Below are positions 1 to 5,329 of a DNA stretch of 6,071 nt, one piece after another. The stretch covers positions 1 to 6,071 of the forward strand of contig JAKJFV010000107.1 in assembly GCA_022704725.1 (NCBI GenBank). The letters are read 5' to 3'. Both the position numbers and the translations under genes were made by a program. Below the pieces are notes generated by a model. The model had not been told where the DNA came from and did no database searches. It saw nothing but the letters and a program-made list of their open reading frames with translations. The stretch comes from Spirochaetota bacterium (GTDB lineage Bacteria > Spirochaetota > Spirochaetia > Treponematales > Treponemataceae). The first letter of the stretch is position 1; every line of letters starts with the position of its first letter.

Positions 1-419
1 CTCCGGTAAAAACTGCAACACAGGGATTGCCCTCTATTGTAAAACAAATTGAAGATGAAATTGTAAAAAGAGAACTTGTTCCGCTTATGGAAGATTTTTA
101 TGCAGATGAGCTTTTGTATTTTACCAGTAATGAATTTGATAACCGTATTTGTGTAGAAAAAAACTATTCAAATGTTCAAACCGTTTCATTCGAGGAGCTT
201 AATACAAAGTATAATAATGTATTTTTTTCACCGGTAGACGGCGCACTCGTCAGGTGCGCAGATCATGCAGCCGCCTTTATTGAGGCCGACAGTTCCATAA
301 AATACGGAATAACTTCTGCCCATTTAAGAGAAGGCCGGGAGAATATAAGGAAAATATATCCTGAAGGCAGTAAAATCAGCGGCTTTGAAATCGGAAACTT
401 TTTTGCACGGTTTTCCTAA
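1..419 (+). CDS. HD-domain phosphohydrolase, YfbR-like, 3' part only
   Basis: The reading frame is already open at the first base, so this is the C-terminal part of a longer protein; the TTG at 27 is just an internal codon, not a credible start. The visible residues begin P-V-K-T, which matches the segment after the HD motif in YfbR-type HD hydrolases (E. coli YfbR has TPVK there). The later motif L-V-R-C-A-D-H (gat at 261-263 encodes the Asp) fits the last metal-binding aspartate, as in the K-Q-A-D of YfbR. The family includes metal-dependent 5'-deoxynucleotidases acting on nucleoside monophosphates in the cytoplasm. The HD doublet itself lies upstream of the window, so activity cannot be judged. 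The frame ends in TAA at 417-419, inside a run of A residues. The gene lies 34 bases before the LysM gene on the same strand and may share a transcript with it. Family assignment is from recalled motifs only. Confidence 0.7.
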   Translation, partial: PVKTATQGLPSIVKQIEDEIVKRELVPLMEDFYADELLYFTSNEFDNRICVEKNYSNVQTVSFEELNTKYNNVFFSPVDGALVRCADHAAAFIEADSSIKYGITSAHLREGRENIRKIYPEGSKISGFEIGNFFARFS

Positions 420-453
420 AAAAAATAATCATTTATGCCGATAGTTAACTGAT

Positions 454-1287
454 ATGAAACGTACTATTAATTGTGCAGTAATAATAATTCTCCTGGCAGG
501 AAGCAGCTTTCTATTAGCTGCACAGAATTCCGAACATAGTGTTGCCAAGGGAGAGACCTTGTACGGCATCAGCCGTCAGTATGGAATTAGTATTGACGAC
601 TTATGCGCGTTAAACGGTATTGGCAAGACAGCTGTTTTAAAAATCGGCCAAACACTTAAAATACCGGGACCTTCTTCGCTAACGGCGCCTACAGAAACCT
701 ATATTGTACAAAAGGGCGACACAATGTACAGCATTGCCCGTAAATTAGGCGTTAGTGTTGACACCTTAAATATTCTAAATCAATTAAGTAATTCGTCATT
801 GATCAAGGCGGGTCAGGAATTAACAGTTCCTTCTTCAAATACTGCGTCGGTACAGAAAGATATTGCTTCAAATGCAAAAGATATGTCAATTGTAGATCCC
901 CGCTCCTATGATACCAAAAAAAATGCAGATAAAAACCTTTTATGGCCTGTTAATGCCAGAGATATAAGCTATCTTTCAGGGAAGATCTCTGGTGTTGCTC
1001 TTACGGCAGAAGAAAAAGAAGACGTTAAGGCTGTTCAAAGCGGCACTGTAATGTATGCCGGTATTTATCGCGGGTTCGGACAGGTAGTATTTGTTCAATC
1101 AAGATCAAATCATATGTATGTGTATACCGGGCTTGAGGGTATAAAAGTAAAAATCGGAGATGCCGTTTCTACAGGTACTGTCATTGGTTCTGTCGGACTT
1201 GATGCAATAAACGGTAAACCAATGGTAAATTTCATGGTTTTTCTCAACGGCAATGCTATAGATCCTGCCAAAGCACCAAGAGGCTAA
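454..1287 (+). CDS. Secreted protein with two LysM domains and a degenerate LytM/M23 domain
   Basis: The 277-residue protein starts with a Sec-type signal peptide (K2, R3, hydrophobic residues 8-22, likely cleavage after A23; no lipobox cysteine). Two LysM peptidoglycan-binding domains follow, at about 28-71 and 82-127, each with the K-G-(E/D)-T-x-Y-x-I-(S/A)-R start and an I-K-x-G-Q end. A linker leads to a LytM/M23-like domain at about 163-272, opening with W-P-V and containing A-V-x-S-G-T-V and G-D-A-V-S-T-G. The zinc ligands of M23 peptidases are absent: the H-x-G-x-D site reads I178-S-G-V-A182, the H-x-H site reads M257-V-N259, and the third His is G226. It is therefore probably a non-catalytic periplasmic wall-binding protein, perhaps an amidase activator like NlpD or EnvC; that role is inferred. 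A TAG at 442-444 blocks any longer start, yet no good Shine-Dalgarno precedes ATG 454. The stop codon lies in a hairpin. Confidence 0.9.
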   Translation: MKRTINCAVIIILLAGSSFLLAAQNSEHSVAKGETLYGISRQYGISIDDLCALNGIGKTAVLKIGQTLKIPGPSSLTAPTETYIVQKGDTMYSIARKLGVSVDTLNILNQLSNSSLIKAGQELTVPSSNTASVQKDIASNAKDMSIVDPRSYDTKKNADKNLLWPVNARDISYLSGKISGVALTAEEKEDVKAVQSGTVMYAGIYRGFGQVVFVQSRSNHMYVYTGLEGIKVKIGDAVSTGTVIGSVGLDAINGKPMVNFMVFLNGNAIDPAKAPRG

Positions 1288-1308
1288 ATCCCTTTAGCCT
1301 CTGTGCTT
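1271..1308. terminator. Hairpin 1 overlapping the LysM stop codon; possible bidirectional terminator
   Basis: AGAGGCTAAA (1279-1288) pairs perfectly with TTTAGCCTCT (1293-1302) across the loop TCCC. After a two-base bulge (1277-1278), AAGCAC (1271-1276) pairs with GTGCTT (1303-1308), giving 16 pairs in total. The TAA stop (1285-1287) is in the stem. It sits between convergent genes, which suits a terminator for both strands, but no U-tract follows on either side. It could instead be an mRNA 3'-end stabiliser. Confidence 0.45.
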
Positions 1309-1361
1309 AGAGCTCCAAGAGGCTAAATCCCTTTAGCCTCTGTGCTTAGAGCTCCAAGAGG
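1276..1361 (+). repeat. Tandem 39-bp direct repeat spanning the 3' end of the LysM gene
   Basis: Positions 1276-1314 and 1315-1353 are identical over all 39 bases, and the match runs 8 bases further into a third copy (1354-1361) before diverging. The unit begins ccaagaggctaa, so it contains the last codons (Pro-Arg-Gly) and TAA stop of the LysM gene. Because 39 is a multiple of three, each copy keeps the same frame: A-P-R-G-stop occurs at 1273-1287, 1312-1326 and 1351-1365. The third copy continues as a decayed version with small indels to about 1381. Slippage-driven duplication at a hairpin is the simplest origin. Confidence 0.95.
1318..1341. terminator. Hairpin 2, exact copy of the hairpin 1 core
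   Basis: The same 10-bp stem and TCCC loop recur 39 bases downstream: AGAGGCTAAA at 1318-1327 and TTTAGCCTCT at 1332-1341. The outer extension of hairpin 1 is lost because the base of this copy is preceded by GAGCT rather than AAGCAC. No U-tract follows. A second stem placed between convergent genes may reinforce transcript ending for both strands. Confidence 0.4.
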
Positions 1362-1381
1362 ATAATTTCATTAGCTCTAAG
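1345..1381. other. Third, degenerate hairpin with an alternative 9-bp pairing
   Basis: AGAG (1357-1360) and TAAT (1363-1366) pair with ATTA (1370-1373) and CTCT (1375-1378) around the loop TTC, with a small internal mismatch. This mirrors hairpins 1 and 2. Alternatively CTTAGAGCT (1345-1353) pairs perfectly with AGCTCTAAG (1373-1381). The two folds share bases and exclude each other. The remaining gap to the exonuclease gene (1382-1434) shows only weak inverted repeats, such as ATTCTA 1394-1399 with TAGAAT 1417-1422. Confidence 0.4.
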
Positions 1382-1434
1382 TTCCCGCTGCTGATTCTAA
1401 ATAGGCTGGGGGAGCATAGAATTTGGCCAGATTC

Positions 1435-2004
1435 TTATTCTTTATGCTTTTTATGCATAACTTCCATGCATTTTAAAAATATTTCCATACAGACACGGGC
1501 ATCATCAAGCGCTCTGTGTGCGGTGTACACCGGTATTATCAGTACCGATGCAAGGTATTGAAGATTAAACTTTCCAAGATGCGGATAACACTTTTGTGCC
1601 AGCCGGACTGTGTCATAGGCCGGAACATGAGGAGACTTAAGCTCCGGCAGATTGGCTTTTTCAAGTTCAGAATTAATAAAAGAAACATCAAACCGGGTGT
1701 TATGTGCAATAAGAATTGAACTTTTTAAAAAATCTGCAAACTTTGGATAGACGGCTGGAAAAAGAGGCTGATTACAAAGCATGGAATCGGTAATCCCGTT
1801 TACCTTCATCGCCATATAAGGCATCGGCTTTTCCGGATTAATCAGTTGTGAGAACTGTTCCTGAACGCCGTCTTTACTAAATCTGACTGCTCCAATTTCA
1901 ATTACTCTATCCCTTGCCGGATACAAACCTGTAGTTTCAGTGTCGAAGGCGGTAAATATTGCTCCATCTTCAAAAAGACGGAGCAACTTTTTAATATCCT
2001 GCAT
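1435..2004 (-). CDS. DnaQ-family DEDDh 3'-5' exonuclease
   Basis: The protein has 189 residues and is a single exonuclease domain. All three Exo motifs of the DEDDh group are visible: Exo I F-D21-T-E23-T-T-G, Exo II H-N-T-R-F-D106, and Exo III H163-R-A-L-D-D168-A. The five metal and catalytic residues are all present, so it should be active, removing nucleotides from 3' ends of DNA or RNA with two metal ions. It could be the proofreading epsilon subunit of DNA polymerase III or a stand-alone exonuclease; sequence alone does not decide, and there is no extra polymerase-binding tail of note. ATG at 2002-2004 lies three bases after the stop of the phospho-sugar mutase gene (TAA-CTG-ATG), which points to translational coupling in one operon. 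Only a weak AGGCC stands in for a ribosome site. The gene converges on the LysM gene across the tandem hairpins. Confidence 0.9.
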   Translation of the reverse strand: MQDIKKLLRLFEDGAIFTAFDTETTGLYPARDRVIEIGAVRFSKDGVQEQFSQLINPEKPMPYMAMKVNGITDSMLCNQPLFPAVYPKFADFLKSSILIAHNTRFDVSFINSELEKANLPELKSPHVPAYDTVRLAQKCYPHLGKFNLQYLASVLIIPVYTAHRALDDARVCMEIFLKCMEVMHKKHKE

Positions 2005-2007
2005 CAG

Positions 2008-3780
2008 TTAGGCCTGAACCGATTGCAATACTGCATTGATTTCTGCTTCAATGGCTGAGCAAAGGGTTTGAGCTTCTTTTTTTGCAGAATCAAGATTCCC
2101 GCTGTTGTCGATTACACAGTTTACATAGAACTTAATTTTAGGTTCGGTTCCACTCGGTCGTGCACTTACAATAGATCCGCCTTCAAGAAAGAATTGTAAA
2201 ACATTGCTTTTTGGGAGAGGAATCGCTTTTTTTGCGGCAGGATCCGCTGGTGAGAAACTTATGGATTCTCCAATATCCCGAATCAACGTAACTTTCTTGC
2301 CTCCGAGTGTTTTAAGCCCTTCTGTCCTAAGCTTTGTCATAATATTTTTCATCACGGCGCTTCCCGATGCTCCGGGGAATCCCTTCGATATAGCTCTGTC
2401 TTCAAAGTAGCCGAACTGAGCGTATAATTCTTCCAGCCGTTGTAAGAGTGATTTTTTCTTAGACCGCCAGTAGAGTGTCATTTCTGCACACATAGCTGCA
2501 GCAGAAATACCGTCTTTGTCGCGAACATCGGTTTCAACATTGTATCCGTAGCTTTCTTCAAAACCGAAGACATAATTATGACGGCCTGTCTTCTCGTAAT
2601 CTGCCATAACAGCTGCAATCCACTTAAAGCCTGTTAAACATTCTTCAAGGGCAACACCGTAGGATGCGGCAATTCTGTCTCCCAGGGGAGCCGTTACTAT
2701 GGACCGTATAACTGCAGGATTTGCAGGCATTCTGCCGAGTTCTTTTCTGGAAAGGAGAATATAGTCTGTGAGCAGTGCGCCCATCTGATTTCCTGTAATT
2801 AATACAAATTTGCCGTCTGGACCCGGAACAGCGCTTCCAAAACGGTCCGCATCCGGATCTGTCGCCATTACAACATCGGCTTTAATTTTTTCTGCAAGTT
2901 CAACAGCCATTTTTAATGCCGGAGCTTCTTCAGGATTCGGTTTTTCAAGCGTCGGAAATCTTCCGTCAGGATCCCTCTGTTCCGGAACAGTAATAACTTC
3001 CAGTCCAAGGTCTCCAAGAACTTTTTCTACATGCATAGCTCCAGTTCCGTGAAGAGGAGTGTAAACAATCTTTACTTCCTTTGCCTTATCACGAATTAAG
3101 TCCGGCCGGAACAGCTGTGCCTTGCACATAGACCAGTATTTTTCATCAATTTCTGAGTCGATCATTATAAGCTTACTGTTTTTTAATGCTTCGTCTCTGC
3201 TTATGGTTTTTACAGATGTCACAGAATTCACTTCTTCAATGATTCCTTCATCATGCGGTTCAATGACCTGGGCTCCGTCATTCCAATAAGCTTTATAGCC
3301 GTTGTATTGCGGAGGATTATGAGAAGCTGTTACAACTACACCGGTGTCGCAGCCGAGAGTGCGGATTGCATAGGATAATTCGGGGGTAGGGCGGAGTCCG
3401 GTAAAAAGGTAGGTTTTAAATCCGTTTGCTGCAAAAATAAGGGCAGCCGCTTCTGCAAATACATCGGAAAACTGGCGTGAATCATAGGCAATAACTGCAG
3501 AAAGTGTTCCTTTTTTTGCTTTATCGGGGAAGGTTTTTATAAAATAATTTGCTAAACCTTGAGTGGCCTTATTTATAACACAGGTATTCATGCGGTTTGT
3601 TCCGCCTCCTATGATGCCTCTAAGCCCTCCTGTTCCAAATTCAAGGTTTTGATAAAATCTATCTTCTAATTCTGCCAAGTTGTTCAGCTCAACTAATTTT
3701 TCAACTTCTTTTCTAAAAAAGTCATCATTTTCTTCAGCTATATACTTTTTTGCGCGTACTAAGATTTCGTTTGTATCCAT
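2008..3780 (-). CDS. Phospho-sugar mutase (phosphoglucomutase/phosphomannomutase family)
   Basis: This 590-residue protein is an alpha-D-phosphohexomutase, interconverting hexose 1- and 6-phosphates through a phosphoserine and a glucose-1,6-bisphosphate intermediate. The four domain signatures are in order: E-F-G-T-G-G-L-R-G (47-55), the catalytic serine loop T-A-S153-H-N-P-P (151-157), the Mg loop D308-P-D310-A-D312-R313, the sugar-specificity loop G-F-E-E-S-Y-G (406-412), and the phosphate loop R541-P-S-G-T-E-P. Length and the N-terminal signature match the PgcA / PGM2-like branch rather than the shorter AlgC-type enzymes. The likely role is cytoplasmic, feeding glucose 1-phosphate and glucose 6-phosphate into glycolysis, storage or surface-sugar synthesis; substrate preference is inferred from family only. 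ATG at 3778-3780 is supported by AAAGGAG ten bases upstream and a good promoter before it. The exonuclease gene follows at once. Confidence 0.95.
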   Translation of the reverse strand: MDTNEILVRAKKYIAEENDDFFRKEVEKLVELNNLAELEDRFYQNLEFGTGGLRGIIGGGTNRMNTCVINKATQGLANYFIKTFPDKAKKGTLSAVIAYDSRQFSDVFAEAAALIFAANGFKTYLFTGLRPTPELSYAIRTLGCDTGVVVTASHNPPQYNGYKAYWNDGAQVIEPHDEGIIEEVNSVTSVKTISRDEALKNSKLIMIDSEIDEKYWSMCKAQLFRPDLIRDKAKEVKIVYTPLHGTGAMHVEKVLGDLGLEVITVPEQRDPDGRFPTLEKPNPEEAPALKMAVELAEKIKADVVMATDPDADRFGSAVPGPDGKFVLITGNQMGALLTDYILLSRKELGRMPANPAVIRSIVTAPLGDRIAASYGVALEECLTGFKWIAAVMADYEKTGRHNYVFGFEESYGYNVETDVRDKDGISAAAMCAEMTLYWRSKKKSLLQRLEELYAQFGYFEDRAISKGFPGASGSAVMKNIMTKLRTEGLKTLGGKKVTLIRDIGESISFSPADPAAKKAIPLPKSNVLQFFLEGGSIVSARPSGTEPKIKFYVNCVIDNSGNLDSAKKEAQTLCSAIEAEINAVLQSVQA

Positions 3781-3790
3781 GAGAGATAAT

Positions 3791-3797
3791 CTCCTTT
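3791..3797 (-). promoter_or_regulatory. Ribosome binding site of the phospho-sugar mutase gene
   Basis: On the minus strand the sequence reads AAAGGAG, ten bases before the ATG at 3780. It is the strongest Shine-Dalgarno in the window and fixes the start. Part of it lies in a short palindrome (GAGA, TTA, TCTC), which may be too weak to matter. Confidence 0.8.
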
Positions 3798-3810
3798 AAT
3801 ATTTAAATTC

Positions 3811-3839
3811 AGTATAACGGTATGTGTTTAGAAATTCAA
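3811..3839 (-). promoter_or_regulatory. Sigma-70-type promoter for the mutase-exonuclease operon
   Basis: The minus strand carries TTGAAT (3834-3839) as a -35 box and TATACT (3811-3816) as a -10 box with exactly 17 bases between. Each box is close to the TTGACA/TATAAT consensus. Transcription would start near 3804, leaving a leader of about 25 bases that contains the AAAGGAG site. The -35 box overlaps the TGA stop (3836-3838) of the upstream GGDEF gene. This is a sequence match only. Confidence 0.65.
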
Positions 3840-5329
3840 GAAGACTCTAAAAATTCCCTGTGCTGATCAATAATTGATACAAATACTTCTGTCAGTTCCG
3901 GATCGTATAGTGTGCCGGAGCCGGATCTTATTTCAAAACGGGCGTCTTCAAATTTCATCGGCTTTCTATAGGGTCTGCTGCTGGTCATAGAGGCAAAGCT
4001 GTCAATAATATGAATAATTCTGCATTCGAGGGGAATATCAGTTTTAAATAATCCCAGCGGATACCCGCTTCCATTCCATCTTTCATGATGTTTTAGTATA
4101 AGAGGTCCCAGATGTTTCAGGTCCGGAATTTCACCGGCAATTCTTTCTCCTATTACAGAATGACTTCTTATTAAATTCCATTCAATATCATGAAGTGTTG
4201 TTTCCTTGTTGAGAATTGATTCAGAAATACCTATCATGCCTATGTCATAAAAACGGCTGAGCAAAATAAGATTTTCCCTTTTCTTTGCAGTCATCTTTAA
4301 TGATGCAGCCATTTGCCCTGCTAGAAATTCAGTCTTTTTTGAGCCTGAGGCCGTTAGATGCCGTTTTTTTTCCAGTGCAGAGAGGAAGGTTTGTACGTGC
4401 ATATTTTTCGCTTTTTCATAACTCTTTAGACTGTTTTGATGCATTTTTGCATCAGCTTCCTGATACATGATGTCTGTATTAACTATTCCTTCTGCGTGAT
4501 GAGAATATCCGACAGAAACGAGTACGTGTCCGGTGTGGGTTTTGTTATATACTTCATTTACCTCGATAAACTTCGATATAAGCTTCTCAATTTTTTGTAC
4601 GTCTATATTTTCAATAATTCCTGCAAATTCATCGCCTCCTACACGCGCTATTTGGCAAACTCCGGAAAAAGTTTCTGCAAGAAGTTTTGCCGCTTCTGTA
4701 ATAACCTTATCTCCCTGAATATGACCTAGTGTATTATTAATGAACTGAAGGCTGTTTACATCGAACATTATGAGAGCAAAATTTTTTCTCGGTTTTCCCG
4801 TGTATAAATTCATACGCTGATCAAACCAAACTCTGTTGTACATTTTTGTAAGAGGGTCTCTTTCTGCCAGATCTCTCAGTGTATGCTCCATTTGAATAAT
4901 TGCAGACATATCTCTAATCATGATGAGAACTTCGTCGATCTGTGTTTTTTTGAATCGGGCTTCTAAATATAGAGGCTTATTTTCATGAATAATCTGAAAA
5001 TTAATCTCGTAAGCTCCCATAGTTTTTGTTTTATGTACACTATCAGTAAGCAGTTCCATGACATGGCTGTTATTTAAAAGAGCCTGCTGCAGAGGTCTTT
5101 CGTCGCCGGTAAAAGATGCAAACGGTTCGATTTTGTCCTGTAAGGTGCTTACAAGAAGAATATCCTGAACGGCGGCCATGAGGGATTCGTTTCGAGCCTG
5201 AATTTTTTCAAGCACTGTAATTTTCTGCTGAAGTTCCGGGTAATAATTTTTCTTAAAAGATCCTTCGCCAAGTCCGATTATCGAATCACGGTTAAAGATT
5301 TTTTTATTGCTGTGTGAGGATTCGCTCAT
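3836..5329 (-). CDS. PAS-GGDEF-HD-GYP-like cyclic-di-GMP signalling protein with altered HD site
   Basis: The 497-residue protein has no obvious membrane segment. Residues 40-148 look like a PAS sensor, with the typical I-R-D-M end. The GGDEF diguanylate cyclase domain (about 155-305) starts with R-D-P-L-T-K-M-Y-N-R, holds metal residue D190 in F-D-V-N-S-L, and has an intact G-G-D-E-F at 231-235, so c-di-GMP synthesis is plausible. The inhibitory R-x-x-D site is missing (G-V-C-Q instead). The last part (about 330-492) resembles HD-GYP phosphodiesterases: H390, H414-H415-E416, G-S-G-Y-P (420-424), D443 and R-P-Y-R are kept. However, the HD doublet is Y361-D362, the first expected His aligns with L336, and the usual Lys is M365, so hydrolysis is doubtful. 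The start overlaps the dehydrogenase gene by 26 bases and has an AAGGGA site. Cytosolic sensing linked to the dehydrogenase is inferred. Confidence 0.92.
   Translation of the reverse strand: MSESSHSNKKIFNRDSIIGLGEGSFKKNYYPELQQKITVLEKIQARNESLMAAVQDILLVSTLQDKIEPFASFTGDERPLQQALLNNSHVMELLTDSVHKTKTMGAYEINFQIIHENKPLYLEARFKKTQIDEVLIMIRDMSAIIQMEHTLRDLAERDPLTKMYNRVWFDQRMNLYTGKPRKNFALIMFDVNSLQFINNTLGHIQGDKVITEAAKLLAETFSGVCQIARVGGDEFAGIIENIDVQKIEKLISKFIEVNEVYNKTHTGHVLVSVGYSHHAEGIVNTDIMYQEADAKMHQNSLKSYEKAKNMHVQTFLSALEKKRHLTASGSKKTEFLAGQMAASLKMTAKKRENLILLSRFYDIGMIGISESILNKETTLHDIEWNLIRSHSVIGERIAGEIPDLKHLGPLILKHHERWNGSGYPLGLFKTDIPLECRIIHIIDSFASMTSSRPYRKPMKFEDARFEIRSGSGTLYDPELTEVFVSIIDQHREFLESS

Noticed and set aside
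27..419. Complete 130-residue gene starting at TTG 27
   Set aside because: The frame is open to the window start and upstream codons encode the family-conserved P-V-K segment, so the gene is truncated by the window edge.
385..431. Possible promoter for the LysM gene, using TTGAAA (385-390) or TTGCAC (403-408) with AATAAT near 424-429
   Set aside because: TTGAAA has no -10 at the right distance, and TTGCAC to AATAAT is only 15 bases apart with a poor match, so it is not better than chance in AT-rich DNA.
1276..1361. CRISPR-like array
   Set aside because: Copies abut with no unique spacers, there are only two exact units, and no cas gene is near.
1420..1435. Inverted repeat GAATTTGG/CCAGATTC as a terminator of the exonuclease gene
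   Set aside because: The stem is short with one wobble pair, the loop is tiny and no U-tract follows on the minus strand.
1516..1719. Open frame on the plus strand inside the exonuclease gene
   Set aside because: It lies opposite a gene with all its catalytic motifs intact and its product resembles nothing recognisable; it is a shadow frame. The same holds for plus-strand frames at 2204-2410, 2810-3052, 4285-4729 and 5314-5667.
3781..3793. Small palindrome at the ribosome site of the mutase gene as a translational switch
   Set aside because: Only about four pairs with a three-base loop; too weak to claim regulation.
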